The position numbers were made by a program, and so were the translations under genes. Of a DNA stretch of 64,000 nucleotides, positions 33,059 through 44,519 are shown piece after piece. Below the pieces are notes generated by a model, which worked only from the letters and a program-made list of their open reading frames with translations, did not search any database and was not told the DNA's origin. Numbering within the stretch: position 1 is the stretch's first letter; each line of letters begins with the position of its first letter. This stretch comes from Hyposmocoma kahamanoa (lineage: Eukaryota; Arthropoda; Insecta; Lepidoptera; Cosmopterigidae): NCBI RefSeq assembly GCF_003589595.1, contig NW_020654748.1, positions 6,205,140 through 6,269,139 on the forward strand. Reading direction: 5' to 3'.

Positions 33059-33158
33059 GTATGAACCCATTTTTTCGGGTCTAGATCGCGTATATTTTGT
33101 TTATTCAAACCCATAAACGTTTCGAACCCTTTATAATAGTTTACTTACTTATTTAATT

Positions 33159-33360
33159 CGCCAAGCAGTAATGTGAGCATTACTGCGTTCCGATTTTGAA
33201 GCGTAAGGGTGAAATTACAGGCACTCGGGACATGCCAACTTATGTGTCAGTTTGACGGGCGCCGCAGTGTCAGCGCCCCTGAAATCTTTGCGATTGCAAG
33301 ATCTGAGTGGTACTGCAACTGTTTTGTTAACTTGTTTGTCCGTCATTTGGTATCATAAAA
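33159..33360 (+). repeat. Family A repeat, third of three in tandem
   Basis: Starts CGCCAAGCAGTAATGTGAGC, carries GGGTGAAATTACAGGCAC and CTGAAATCTTTGCGATTGC, and ends CCGTCATTTGGTATCATAAA. Shortened in both halves. Confidence 0.8.
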
Positions 33361-33785
33361 AGAATTTCATTTCCTATGTGTAACAATTGCGAAAACCTAA
33401 GAACTAATACAAAAAAGTTTTCTGCAATTCTGTGTTAACTTTGCTGTTAGAGTCATAGTAGTGTCATTTTTTTAAAGATCGCAATAAACGTGAACGTGAA
33501 CGAAATGCACATAGATGTTTGAGAAACTACGTGATAGAATCTAAGGATCGATTCTTGCAAAAGTAATATACTTGTAAAACGCGGAACGTGAATGCATTCA
33601 AAAACTTTTTACGCCGCGTCGTGAAGTATTCATATAATTTGAAGTTTAAGTTATAAGAGCTGCTATTTGACATTTATTTGAATATAAGTCCTATACTTAC
33701 TGTAATATAATGAAAAATAAAAGTGATGGATTGTTAAAAGGTATTTCAAAGTTATAGTGATAGTTCAATAAGGAAGGCGATGATT
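33361..33785. other. No feature recognised
   Basis: AT-rich sequence with no supported gene or repeat. Confidence 0.4.
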
Positions 33786-33938
33786 TCCCTTGTCGAGTGG
33801 CTTGACACCGGTTTTCATAGTGTCGCCATCTCTCCCGTGTGCGATCCCTGGCCGGGTCAATGTAGAAAAACTAATTTTTCTATATTGTCTCGGGTCTGCG
33901 TGTTTGTGATACCGTCATTGTTTCCGATTCCGATTTTA
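33786..33938 (+). repeat. Family D tRNA-derived SINE, copy 1
   Basis: Head GTCGAGTGGCTTGACACCGG with a box B-like TGCGATCCCTGGCCGGG, then CTAATTTTTCTATATTGTC, CTGCGTGTTTGTGATACCG and TTGTTTCCGATTCCGATTTT. The same order appears at 50776-50950. The head resembles a tRNA with changed boxes. Confidence 0.7.
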
Positions 33939-33994
33939 AAGGTGGCAGTAGGTACTTCCCTGAACGAACTCTTTCACAAGAAGCTCTACTGCTG
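33939..33994 (-). repeat. Family A repeat, 5' end fragment
   Basis: AAGGTGGCAGTA, GAACGAACTCTTTCACAAG and AAGCTCTACTGCT are the reverse complement of the family A left end. Confidence 0.75.
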
Positions 33995-34009
33995 TAAACT
34001 CAATTTAAC

Positions 34010-34215
34010 TGCCTCAGTGGCCGAACGGTTACCATGGCCGGACTGCCACGCAGAGGTGTCAGGTTCGATTCCCGGGCTGGGAGAAATATTTGTATGGCCT
34101 ACATTTATTTCTCTCGTGAGTTTAGGTGTAATCTGTGGTTGTCTATATGTGTGTCCATGGCACCCGCGACACAGGGTTTCCCTAGTGCGGGGCTATGTTG
34201 AGTGTGTGCGTTAAT
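34010..34215 (+). repeat. Family C tRNA-derived SINE, full copy
   Basis: Head CCTCAGTGGCCGAACGGTTA with box A TGGCCGAACGG and box B GGTTCGATTCC, then CGGGCTGGGAGAAATATTTG, CATTTATTTCTCTCGTGAG, GGTGTAATCTGTGGTTGTC, TCCATGGCACCCGCGACAC and a TGTGTGCGTTAATT end. Head and body match the reversed copy at 16295-16525. Confidence 0.88.
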
Positions 34216-34507
34216 TTGTTACTATTACTAAATTAAGTTGTATTGTCAGTACATTGATGAATGACTATTATTATTTATTGAAGCTTGAACAAACATGAAG
34301 ATACTAAATATAGATATTAAATATTGCACGATAAAAAACATCGAAAGCTTAATTAGCGTTGTGTTCATGCAGTAAGTGAGTAAAGGACGTGACATTTCGC
34401 ATTGGCGGGGGGAGGGGGGTTCTGGGCGGGAGCGATACTTTCGCTCTTATTACATCGACATAAACATTTTCTGACCGGTCTAATCTGATTATGATGTTTT
34501 ACTAACA
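34216..34507. other. No feature recognised
   Basis: Short unannotated spacer with a G-rich run near 34404-34425. Nothing else. Confidence 0.3.
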
Positions 34508-34790
34508 TGATATTCATTTATTTTTGGCGAAATTACTCCACTAGTTTATTATAATTATTAATAACGAAGAACAAACACAAATAAATTCTTTCGATCTCAC
34601 AGAACTGGAATCTGGATCTGTTTTGCTAATCTAGGGCAACTGTTCTACCAACTGAGCTAATGATCGAGTTAGCAGATCTCACGAATTTCGCTATGCATTT
34701 GTTACAGAACTTGTCGTGTCGGATCGGAGGATTTTTCTTTGTGTTCGATCTTTATTGTTAATAATAAAATTATAGCAAATAGTGTGAAAC
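34508..34790 (-). repeat. Family B element with both inverted termini
   Basis: Left terminus TGATATTCATTTATTTTTGG through ATTATTAATAACGAAGAAC; minus-strand tRNA-like core with box A complement CCAACTGAGCTA (34648-34659); right terminus GTGTTCGATCTTTATTG through AAAATTATAGCAAATAGTG. The two termini are inverted copies over about 70 bp. Confidence 0.8.
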
Positions 34791-34827
34791 ATGAACACTA
34801 AAAAAAAAGGTGAAGGAAGAACAAATT

Positions 34828-35230
34828 ATTAGTGACGGAACGGAAGATACTTCGAAAAATTCTGGGACCAATCAAAGGAGATTTGGAAACTGAAGGGCCA
34901 GATTCAATAGAAAGATAGAACTAGTGTCTGAGCCGAACATAATCGGGGAAATAATATATGCTCGATTTCGCTGGCTAGGACATGCACAAAGAATGGGAGA
35001 GGATCGTGCTGCCAAAAGAGCGTATTTGGGGCAACCTACGGGTCATCGACCAGTCGACCGTCCAAGTTATCGTTGGAAGGATGAGGTCGCCAAAGACCTA
35101 AAGGTACGGAAGATGTCCGAATGGTCGCAAATGGCACAAGACCGACAGAAAAGGCGTACTCTGGCGTCGAACGCTAAGATCCAATTCGACTCGCTGAGCC
35201 AGCGAAGTGAACCTATTACGATCATTGACT
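34828..35230 (+). pseudogene. Non-LTR reverse transcriptase C-terminal region
   Basis: The translation reads TERKILRKILGPIKGD at about 34838, then a stop, then FRWLGHAQRMGEDRAAKRAY and YRWKDEVAKDLK with WSQMAQDRQKRRTLASNAK. The (L/I)RKILGPI and WLGHxxRM motifs are typical of the thumb and C-terminus of many arthropod non-LTR elements. It differs from the RTE family at 30469 and belongs to another lineage. Dead fragment. Confidence 0.75.
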
Positions 35231-35850
35231 TACAATTATATCCAAATTTAAATCGAATCGAATCAATCGTTTGCAAGCACTACGTTCGATTCTCAAGGAA
35301 TGTCACAGGTGTCTGAAGTGTAATTTTATGTTGAAGTGTACAAGCGATAATCGTATTTTCTCGGATTCGAAGTATTTAGTACGACATCATTGCAGCTGTG
35401 TGTAACTTAGCATCGTACATATGCTTGTTCGTACATGCGTCATACGGAGTGAATGCTTAATCTTCGTGTTCAGCCACAGCAGAGATTAGCTGCTTGCAAT
35501 GTCATTCTCTAAACGCCATAGGTATTATCTATAGCATAACGTATATTTTGTATTATTTCAACTTCTAAAATGTACATACGGTAACAATCGTACATTAAGT
35601 TCAATATACTATTAAAAATGTTAGAACCACACTACGCAGTTATAACTACCTACCTACCTTGCTTTTGTTTTGCTAATTAATTTTTTGATAATTGTGAATT
35701 TGAGAACTATAAGGCAGTTTAAAACCAAAATTTAGCAGGTTCTCTGTAGTACCTACTTAAAGAGAAATATGTGTATATAAAAAATATTTTCAGGATTTTA
35801 TATGATCGAGTAAATAGAATGTATTTTACACGATCATATAATATTCAAAA
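35231..35850. other. No feature recognised
   Basis: AT-rich sequence with nothing supportable. Confidence 0.4.
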
Positions 35851-36055
35851 TGATATTCAATTATTTTTTGTGAAATTACTCCATTACTTTGTTATAATTA
35901 TTAATTATTATACAAAGATCGAACACTGAAAAATTCACTTCGATCCAATTAGATTCGAACCAACGGACCTCACGAATTTTTCCATGTGGTTGTTGCAAAT
36001 CTTTGCTTTGGTTTTTAACGACATTTTTGCCTTAGCGCCATCTGCGAGAAATCTA
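35851..36055 (-). repeat. Family B element with tRNA body deleted
   Basis: Left terminus TGATATTCAATTATTTTTTG to AAAGATCGAACAC, then the T-arm (AGATTCGAACC, 35950-35960) is followed at once by GGACCTCACGAATTTTTCC, so the middle of the tRNA is gone. Ends near GCGCCATCTGCGAGAAATC. Confidence 0.75.
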
Positions 36056-37242
36056 AATAACTTAGCGGTACTAAATTATATTTGTTTACATTTGTTTTAT
36101 TTGGATTATTGTCTCGCGTACAAACGATAAATATTAACTAACAAACAAAACTTTAGATCCAGCTGTGGACGAAGTGACGCTGGAATACTAAATTATTTAA
36201 ACTTTTACCTGCATTTCGTGGCTACATTAGAACAAAGAGGAGCCGTCGGACCCTAAATAAACGATCCCGAATGGTGCAACCAGTTCCAACTGCTATTTTC
36301 AATTTCAAATTTGCCTCTCCAACGACAATAGAATTGCACCATTTTATGCGCAAACTTTTTTGTGATCCGCCTCTATTCATGAAATTGGAATTTCTGATTT
36401 GTCGAAATCTTTTACTGCCTGGATTTTTTCTCTTGCTTGATTTTATGCATTGCAATCAACAAGAAGTTGCTTTATTTAATCAATATTATTGTATACACAT
36501 AATATTAGTAATTAGTATTAGTCAGTATGTAGTTATTTAATCAACACTGATTTAATCAAGTTAACGATATTTGTTGGAAACAATCATAATTGATTTGAGA
36601 ATCCTATTGTTATTAATAAATTAAGGCATTTTGTACGGTCAGCGTCATAATACTCTTTTTTATACAAAGGTCAATGAATGTTATTAGCAATCATCTCGAT
36701 ACCTTCAACGAATACTACTCCAACTAAATTTTTTTTGACCTTCTCTGTTTTTTTTAAGTCTTTTTAAGCTTTTTTTCACAAATTCGGACATTTTTTTTCA
36801 AATTTTGCTTTCTGTTTTTTAATTTTTTTTTCACAAAATTTGGGGAGCTCAATATTAGTATAGTAGTAATAACAGGAATTGACCAAAAAATAAAGTTGGC
36901 GTAGTGTTCACAGGAGGTATCGATCTGCTACTATATCTACAAGTAGGGTGCCTCAACAAACAAGGCCGACACACTACGAACCGCGACAGCCGCAACAGCA
37001 AATGCCTTGAGGGCATTATACGAGTCGTATGCAGGTGTAATAACACGACAAACAATACAGAGTTATTAGTAAAATAAAAACAACCTCGCAGGGCTATAAT
37101 TACTAACATTTTTAATAATTTCACCAGCTTTTACTTTCGTACAAAATAAAAATATTTTAATACACTGTTCTAAATAGTGATAACTCTATGCGTTCGCGAA
37201 AGAAAGACCTGCCACCCAAAGTATTATTATTATTATTTTTAT
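36056..37242. other. No gene recognised; T-rich stretch
   Basis: 36720-36840 is dominated by T runs. A short palindromic pairing of AATGGTGCAACC (36272) with TTGCACCATTTT (36334) was seen. Open frames at 36222-36540 and 36855-37124 show no domain. Confidence 0.4.
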
Positions 37243-37436
37243 AATACCAAGTGACCACTGCGCCCGTCATCCTGAGACATATGTTGATAAGTCACACGTG
37301 CCTATAATTTCACCAGCACCTATGCCCTTCACAACCGGAACGCAGTAATGTTCACATGACTGCTTGGCGCCAGAAATAGGTAAGGCGGCCATACTTCCCT
37401 GGACGAACTCTTTCACGAGATAGCTCTACTGCTACT
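37243..37436 (-). repeat. Family A repeat, internally deleted
   Basis: Reverse-oriented copy in which the ACCAAGTGAC end is joined directly to CACTGCGCCCGTCATCCTGA, then complete to the GCTCTACTGCTACTG end. Confidence 0.85.
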
Positions 37437-37489
37437 GTTCATGAATGACAGCACGCAAGAAGCGTTGCTAAAATATAAATCTAAAAAAT

Positions 37490-37598
37490 GCCGGAACACT
37501 ACTGCTTGTCGGCGGAAATACGTAAGCAGTACGTTAGCAGTACGTACGGCAGTACTTCCCTGGACGACCTCTTTCATAAGGAGCTCTACAGCTACTAA
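37490..37598 (-). repeat. Family A repeat, 5' half
   Basis: Reverse-oriented piece from CCGGAACACTACTGCTTG to GGAGCTCTACAGCTACT, with a small duplication of the AAGCAGTACGT word. Confidence 0.8.
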
Positions 37599-38140
37599 AT
37601 TCTATTATACTTCACAAGTATATCGACTCATTGACTCATTAAACGGCCATCGACTATAATAACGCATGCATCTTACTTATGTATACCTTTTTTTCAGTAA
37701 ACTTGAGCCATGGGTGCGAGCTGGCAACAACCAAATCAGTTGAGATAGTGCGCCGGACCATACGCGTCTGTGCCGTATTTTGTTGTCATTTCGAACCAAA
37801 TAACTTTCACTTATCATTTATGGATGTCTATTGTATAACAAAGACATGTAATTAAATTTTCATGTATGTTTACAGAACCATTTGTTGATTGTGATTAGGA
37901 ACTAGATTTTAGTAACAATATATTTTAAATTTCTTTGGTAATTAAAAGCCACAGTGTATATTAAAAGCATCATAAACATTTGTACTAACATGTACATGAT
38001 ACATTCAACACAAGGCATGCATATATAACAATACCTACAATCTAGGCTTTGAAGATCTTGAAGTTTGCCTAATATAAATAAATATAAGTATATTTACTTT
38101 TTATAACAACTCCTGAACTTTTTGTTTGTTTTTATTAGTA
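37599..38140. other. No firm feature; possible small exon near 37698
   Basis: A good acceptor-like tract (CCTTTTTTTCAG, ending 37697) is followed by a frame open for about 55 codons, but no domain or donor is convincing. The rest is AT-rich. Confidence 0.3.
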
Positions 38141-39433
38141 CGTGGGGCGCACTATAAATTTCCTGAATGAATAAGAAAAAAAATACTGTAAATGATCAGA
38201 AATGAATTTATTGTTTCTCAAAATATTCTCCGTTAGCGTAAAAGTGCCTTTTCATAAGAATGAACCAATTTTGAAAACATTTATGCCACTCCTCCGTGAC
38301 AATCTCTGAAACATATTTTTCAAACGCTTCGACAGCCTCTTTAGGTGATGAAAATCGTTGACCGCGTACCTGGTTCTTAATTTTTGTAAATAAATAAAAG
38401 TCACAAGGTGCCAGGTCGGGACTGTACGCGGGATAGCTCATAAGGTTAACTTTGTTCACCTTCAAAAATTCATTTGCCTATCTGGTCATGTGAAAACTGG
38501 CATTAACGTGGTCATCATACGGCGTTTACAATTATTTTTACGGAGTTTGTCAATAACTTCCGGCATACAAATGATCGTGTACCAATCACTATTCACGGTA
38601 CAACGATTCTCCAAAGCAACAGTAGCCAGGCGTCCAGTTTTATTGAAAAAAGAAGCAATCATTCGCTTAGAGGTACTTTGCACGAGCGCCACTTTGGTTG
38701 GTTTCGTCTCATCTCGAAAGACCCATACGTTCGATTGCTGCTTTGTTTTGGGATCGTAACTATAAATCCATGTTTCGTCACCTGTTACTATGTCCCACAC
38801 CAAATTTGACGCCCCTTCGTTGAACCTGGTAAGCATGGCATTGCACCAAGTGATGCGATTCGTTTTTTGAGCCTCAGTCAAATTGTGTGGGATCCACAGA
38901 GAGCACAGCTTTTGCACTCCCAAATGTTTGTGTAGTATTGATTGTATTTGGCTCATGCCTACGCTTAAGGGTGCCCGAATCTCATGCTATCCCGAATCGC
39001 ATGCCTGTCTGTTTTGATCATACGGCGCACAGCATCGATGTTTTTGTTGTTCACAGCAGTGGACGGGCGACCATCACGAAATTCGTCACTGAGATTCACA
39101 CGACCGCGTTTGAATTCTTCAAACCAGCTATAAATAGTCGTCTTGCATGGTGCTTCATCGCCAAAAGAAGTTGAAGTTGAGCGAAGCTGCTCTGAGCTGT
39201 TAAATTACACTTAAAGTCGTAGAAAATCATACTACGAAAATTTTCACGAGTTAAATCCATGGCGATGTAGACAACCAACTTCTAAAATTACGCCACAATG
39301 TAAACACAAGTGACAGTCAGATGAAACAAACTGTATTCTACAGCCAAAGAGTTCAATTTTCAAATGTTGTAATTACTTTTTAAATATTATTTATGTAAAT
39401 GGCCAGTTCCGGAAACCTATAGTGCGCCCTATG
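38141..39433 (-). mobile_element. Full-length mariner transposon, 1293 bp, inactive
   Basis: Termini CGTGGGGCGCACTATA (left) and, read inwards from the right, CATAGGGCGCACTATA are inverted copies of about 28 bp. TA flanks both sides (38139-38140 and 39434-39435), the standard mariner target duplication. 1293 bp is the usual mariner length. The element carries a decayed minus-strand transposase gene. A second, truncated copy of the same subfamily is at 61435. Confidence 0.93.
38208..39260 (-). pseudogene. Mariner transposase (DD34D), broken
   Basis: Enzyme role: cut-and-paste transposition in the nucleus. Starts MDLTRENFRSMIFYDFKCNL at 39260 and ends NGEYFEKQ at 38208, about 350 codons, the expected length. 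Recognisable parts in order: N-terminal helix-turn-helix region, IPHNLTEAQK, the first catalytic Asp in VTGDETWIYSYD, a damaged second Asp region (HVNASFH, with a frame shift and a stop close by) and the third Asp in YSPDLAPCDFYLF. Three or more frameshifts/stops, including one after about residue 27. The motifs fit the mariner subgroup that also gave rise to vertebrate SETMAR. Not functional. Confidence 0.9.
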
Positions 39434-39435
39434 TA

Positions 39436-40480
39436 TAATAGTCTGATATCAGAAAATTCCCAAAGAGTAAACAAGATACCAATTTAGACATTTCCACTGT
39501 CTATATAAAACATGTACATATAAAAACATTTCTCGGATATGAATGTTTAGAAAATACAACATAAAGCAAACTTTATGTGAAAGCGAATGAAACCCATTCA
39601 GCGTTAGGTTGCCAATAGTTATAAATAAGTCTTGAACCGTATTGTGAAAGTTGTTGGAGCGGAAATCGAGTTGAATCTCGCGGGAAACATTATCAATGTT
39701 ATGCTGGAGCATACTCCGCTGAGGCAACAGGGCAGTTGACATGAGCTGTGCGTTCGCGTATCGCGCTCTCGTGTCGCGTCTTGCCGCAATTTCCCCCGTA
39801 CGTGAGCACTAATCACCCTCTGTAAAGCAACACTCACGATTCCAACCGAGAGGAAACGTTTATTTTAATTCGCCACAAATGTGTGTCTAATTTCAGGGGA
39901 TGTGTTTTGTTTAATTTCAAAGGATTATTATTGCTGAGACAAGGATTATACTATCTTTCAACGAGTGTTGACGATATCTCGCGAACAACGTTAGTGGGAA
40001 CAGGCCGCGTTCGTAACTTAATACTCAACATTTATTCCATCTATTGTGAGAATTTCAAAGACAGTAACATGGAAATGTTTTATGTTATATTTATAAAGCA
40101 GACAATGTACTTACTTCAGATGTATCTTTTGTAAGTGGTGCGGAAAACAGGAAAGATTCAAATCCATTTTCCAAGGACAATTTGCTTTAAGGGGTCCCCA
40201 CATTTAATCGGCGGAATCGGCTTGAGCTGGGCGGACAAATGTCCATGCAAAAATACTGTTACGTGTTTCGTTTCCGCTGGTGCCGCTAACGCGAAAGGCA
40301 AGTATTTTTCGCTTTTATTATATAGAATTTTTTACCTTTTTCTAACAGGCTTAATGCGGTTCTGTATCAGTAGGCGTGGCGACTCCTTTATGCAAATATA
40401 ACCTAACTGCTTACAATACCATAATCTTACACATATTTTGTCTATCAAAGAGTTAAAAATATTACTGATATCGCAATACA
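39436..40480. other. No gene recognised
   Basis: A moderately GC-rich patch at 39690-39830 and open frames of 72-97 codons on both strands gave no domain. Nothing else. Confidence 0.35.
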
Positions 40481-40872
40481 TAATTATTAATACAAAGATC
40501 GAACACAAAGAAAAATTCCTTTGATCTAACAGAACTCGAATTTGTGTCTATATGCCAATCTAGGGCAACCGCTTTACCAACTGAGCTACTGATCGAGTCA
40601 GAAGACCTTACGAATTGTTCTAAGTGTTTGTTTCAGATCTTTGTTTTTGATTGTAACGGATTTTTTGCCATAGCGCCACCTGTAAGAAATCTATGAAAGT
40701 TTTTTCTTCATTAAACCAAGTACCCGTACAGCTACCAGAGCTTGACAAGAGATGTCGTGTTATGAATTGTAATATTGATTTGATACAGACACAGGTTGAA
40801 GTCCTGTCAGATTGAAGGATTTTCTTTGTGTTTGATCTTTGTATTAATAATTATAACAAACCAGTGGAGTAA
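40481..40872 (-). repeat. Family B element, most complete copy, about 390 bp
   Basis: Left terminus TAATTATTAATACAAAGATC runs into GAACACAAAGAAAAATTCC and a T-arm; box A complement CCAACTGAGCTA (40577-40588); then the tRNA-distal body with GCGCCACCTGTAAGAAATC and GAGATGTCGTG. At the right end ACACAGGTTGAAGTCCTGTC and TTTCTTTGTGTTTGATCTTTG, TAATAATTATAACAAACC and AGTGGAGTAA are the reverse complement of the left end, including the T-arm. So the termini are inverted over roughly 90 bp. Confidence 0.85.
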
Positions 40873-41519
40873 AAAATAATAAATGAAGATCATTATACTC
40901 ACACTATTGGACATAGTTATGCAAACAAGAACCAACCTACACCTCGAGTGAAATTGTGTTATGTATTTAGGTAGAACACCAAAAGTGCCCTTTACCCGCT
41001 CACAAAAGATCCTGGCAATATACCAAGCCAAAACGGAGAAAATAAAAGTCCTTCAGGGTACCAACCCTAAACAAGTAACTTTTTAATAGCCAAAAAGAAC
41101 CATGCTTCATATAATGTATTTTTTAAAAGATGCTAAATGTATCCATGTCACATCTACTGAAGTACTGTAGATCTTTAGCGTTTTCATTACGAAAACTAGG
41201 ACACGGTTCTCGTTAACTAAATAAAAAGATACATAATGTTTTCTATTTATTGCCATATAATATAATAGTTTCCCTATATCATTCTCAATGCTACACATAA
41301 CTCACTGTCTGAAATAATTTACCCATTAATTTCTTCACCCTTTTTTTACAAAAATCTAATTATCTCGAAAGTGACATTTTGTTTGTTGGTTCTAGTTTGC
41401 TTATCTATGTCCACTTCACATTTAACAAAAGGAAAATACAAACAAAATGTTCTACTTATTTCCCAAATAAATTTTTTCTTGCAGATCTAAGTACAACACA
41501 GGTTTTCTTGGCGATAGAG
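40873..41519. other. No feature recognised
   Basis: AT-rich sequence with nothing supportable. Confidence 0.4.
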
Positions 41520-41745
41520 CACGTTGTGAAAGCGTTTGTCCGAGAAAGTACTAGTAGTACTTCCGAAAGGTGGCTACCTTATCTATTTCTGCTGGTGATG
41601 AATGTCAACATTACTGCATTACGGTTTTGAAGGGTGAAAATTGTGAAAGGTGCTGGTGTAATTAGAGACACATGGGACTTTTCAACTTGTCTCTCAGGGT
41701 GGCGGGCGGAGTGGCACTGCAACTTACGACTTATTCATCTTTTCA
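41520..41745 (+). repeat. Family A repeat, diverged
   Basis: Starts AGAGCACGTTGTGAAAG, has a small insertion after GAGAAAGTACT, carries GGTGCTGGTGTAATTAGAG and ACACATGGGACTTTTC, and skips most of the block between GGCGGAGTGGCACTG and ACTTATTCATC. Confidence 0.8.
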
Positions 41746-42234
41746 CTAAAAAAAAAACACATTAACTAAAATGAACGTGCTCAACTAAATATTCAAAATA
41801 ATTTCTAATGAAATGACCTATATTAGTCTTACGTGTGTTCATCATTATTAAAATTTGACATTTCGAATATGGAAAAAAGCAAGATGGAGAACGTAAAGGG
41901 CGCTATACATAACGACCTATGATGAATAATGATGACAGAGAATGAATGATAATGATGAATGATATTTCTTACGCGCTTCGCTTTTATATATAAGCGCAAA
42001 TTATATCTATTCTCTAATGATAATTGTAAATTTGTACTGTAATTTTTTAAATTAATAAATATATAATACCCGATTCTTTACTGATTATATTTTATTTAAT
42101 TATTTATACAAACACATACACGGCGTACAATAATAGTAAAAGTAAATGTAAATAAGGCAGGGACCACCATGAGTCACTGTCATAATAACATTATGTACTA
42201 TACCGCTATAATGTAAACTGAGATAATGTAAACA
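41746..42234. other. No feature recognised
   Basis: Contains an (AATGATGA)-like run at 41915-41970 but no supported gene. Confidence 0.4.
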
Positions 42235-42375
42235 GAGATCCCAGGTTCGATTCCGGGCCTGGGAAAAATATTTGTATAGCATACATTTATTTCTTTCGTG
42301 AGTTTGGGTGTAATTTGTGGTTGTCTATATATATTATGTGTCCATGGCACCCGCGACACAGGGTAGGGAACTAGC
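42235..42375 (+). repeat. Family C SINE, 5' truncated
   Basis: Starts just before box B (AGGTTCGATTCC) and continues CGGGCCTGGGAAAAATATTT, CATTTATTTCTTTCGTGAG, GGTGTAATTTGTGGTTGTC and CATGGCACCCGCGACACAG. Confidence 0.85.
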
Positions 42376-43450
42376 GTGCGTCATTATTAAAAAAAAATTT
42401 AACACAAAAATGTATTTTTATCCTGTTCTTGCCAAACAAAGATTTAGTCTATAAAAAAAAGATTTGGAGTGCGGTCTACAAGAACGATGCAAGACCAGGA
42501 ATAGATTATTTGTATTCGAAGTTCGTTCAATGGAGAACGTGCCTCGATTATTAATAATGTTGCTAAGTAAACTCCATTTTCAATTACGGAATTGGGTTAT
42601 GTATGATTTTCGTGTATGATCGAAGGAATTCGTTAAAAGTGAGATATCCTGGAGCGATTTTCGGATGATTCGTACTGAAGATTAATTTGCATGGAGGTAG
42701 CATAACTCTTAATGGAATGCATTAAAGCTGAGTGGTCGTACCGCCGAGCAAGAGCACTTGACAAAAAGCGAGGCGCGTACACGGACCGGCACTTGCGCCT
42801 CAAGTGGCTACTATACGACAACATGTATCTCATATATTTAATTTTTTAAGCTTCGTAATACGAGCTCATTTTTCGTAACTTGTCATTTATTTTATTTTAT
42901 TTGATAGATTATAGTTCAGAATATGTGCCAACAAAAACTATTCTACATTATAGGAATATAAGCCTGCTATCCAATTCAAGCTATACAACACTTTTGTACA
43001 AATGTTAGACATTAATACCTAGAAGAAGTAAAAATAATAATACTTACGTAACGAAATCAAGGTGGTTTTTGGTTTTTGCAGAATTTCCTTCAAGAACAAA
43101 TATGACGAAACGTGTGTTTAGTTAATGTCGTTATGTCAAACATTATTTTTGTTTTTCAAAGCAGGTTGACGGATGTTCGGCCGCCGGGGAAGAATTTGGG
43201 TTGTATCAGCCACACCTATCAGACTTTGTGATAGATTAGGCCCGAAAACCTCTCGCCGCGCCCCCGTTAGCTTAATAAAAACTCCCTGTACGTGTACTAG
43301 TGACATTGCGTTAAATTGGTGGCATATCTTTTAGCTTGAATATTTTTTGCAGGATGCTTCATAATATCTGTATTACTACACCATTACCTCATTCGAGATA
43401 TTTTATGAAGATGACATTGATGTAGCGCTATAAATCTTTTTTTATGTATT
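42376..43450. other. No gene recognised
   Basis: GC-richer patches at 42735-42800 and 43170-43270 have no recognisable domain or shared repeat. Confidence 0.4.
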
Positions 43451-43714
43451 CAAGTGAGGGGACGAACAAGACGTACGCCTGGTGGTAAGTTACACGCTTG
43501 TCCTTAAAAGTTACAGTGCCACTCAGAACTTTAAATTGCAAAGATCTGAGGGGCACTACCACTGCGCCCGTCAGCCTGAGACGTACGTTGACAACTCCCT
43601 TGCCCTTCAAAACCGGAATACAATAATGCTGACATTACTGCTTGGCGACAGAAATAGGTAAGGTGGCAGTACTACCCCGGACGAACTCTTTCACAAGCAG
43701 CTCTACTGCTACTA
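43451..43714 (-). repeat. Family A repeat, near full length
   Basis: Reverse-oriented copy from CAAGTGAGGGGACGAACAAG to GCAGCTCTACTGCTACT, missing only the CATGTGCC...TTTCACC part. Confidence 0.87.
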
Positions 43715-44240
43715 AACTACTAGACACTATAGAGCTACATACATATACGAAGCTAGGTATATATACCGTTGTATAATAGTTATGTTACACAGGGTCAAGA
43801 TATTAGATTAGTACAAATATAAATGTGTGCGTATATTTATTCAACGTAATTATATATTGACTTATTCCAGCATTGACGGTAGTGATCATTCTTATCGTGG
43901 AGTTTATATATATTCTCGACCGATAGAAGCTCTTTGATGTTAAGACCGTTCTGAATTTGAGAATTTGCTTATGACAAGATATTAATTGTTTAAGCGTATC
44001 TAAAGCCGGTATACGTAACCAGTTTATAGCCGCATATATAGTAAGACCGAATGTTTATTATCATAAAATATTTATCACAATAAAAGAGGTGGACATTGTG
44101 TTTTTTTTTATTATATTTCTTTAGAATTATTTGTTCAAATTACAACATTATTTAAGTCACATAATAATAAACCGCAAGAGAACGACATACATTATATCGG
44201 TCTATTCCACTAGTCCCTACCAGCTGTCCCCCCTTGTGGT
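43715..44240. other. No feature recognised
   Basis: AT-rich sequence with nothing supportable. Confidence 0.4.
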
Positions 44241-44519
44241 CAGTACAGAGTACTAAAAAAGCCGACCTCAAAAGTTCGTGGAATTACATCTATTTGCCAA
44301 AGTTTTATTGGAATCGGTTACCGGAAAATGTAGTTTGACAGGAGGTGGAATATTTTTTTCAAATTTAAATGGGACCGATACTGAGGTACCCTCTTTCTAA
44401 CAAAAAAAGGATCATCAAAATCGGTTCACAAATGCCATCGAGAGAGTTATCGCGTAACATACATACAACAAATATAATCGGATTGTGAACCTCCTCCGTT
44501 TTATGAAGTGTGTTAAAAA
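44241..44519 (-). mobile_element. Family E MITE-like repeat
   Basis: From CAGTACAGAGTACTAAAAAA and GCCGACCTCAAAAG to CTCCTCCGTTTTATGAAGTG. All inner blocks are present, including TCATCAAAATCGGTTCAC. Confidence 0.85.

Noticed and set aside
33780..34214. 144-codon open frame
   Set aside because: It runs through two SINEs and a family A fragment; the protein is a translation of repeats.
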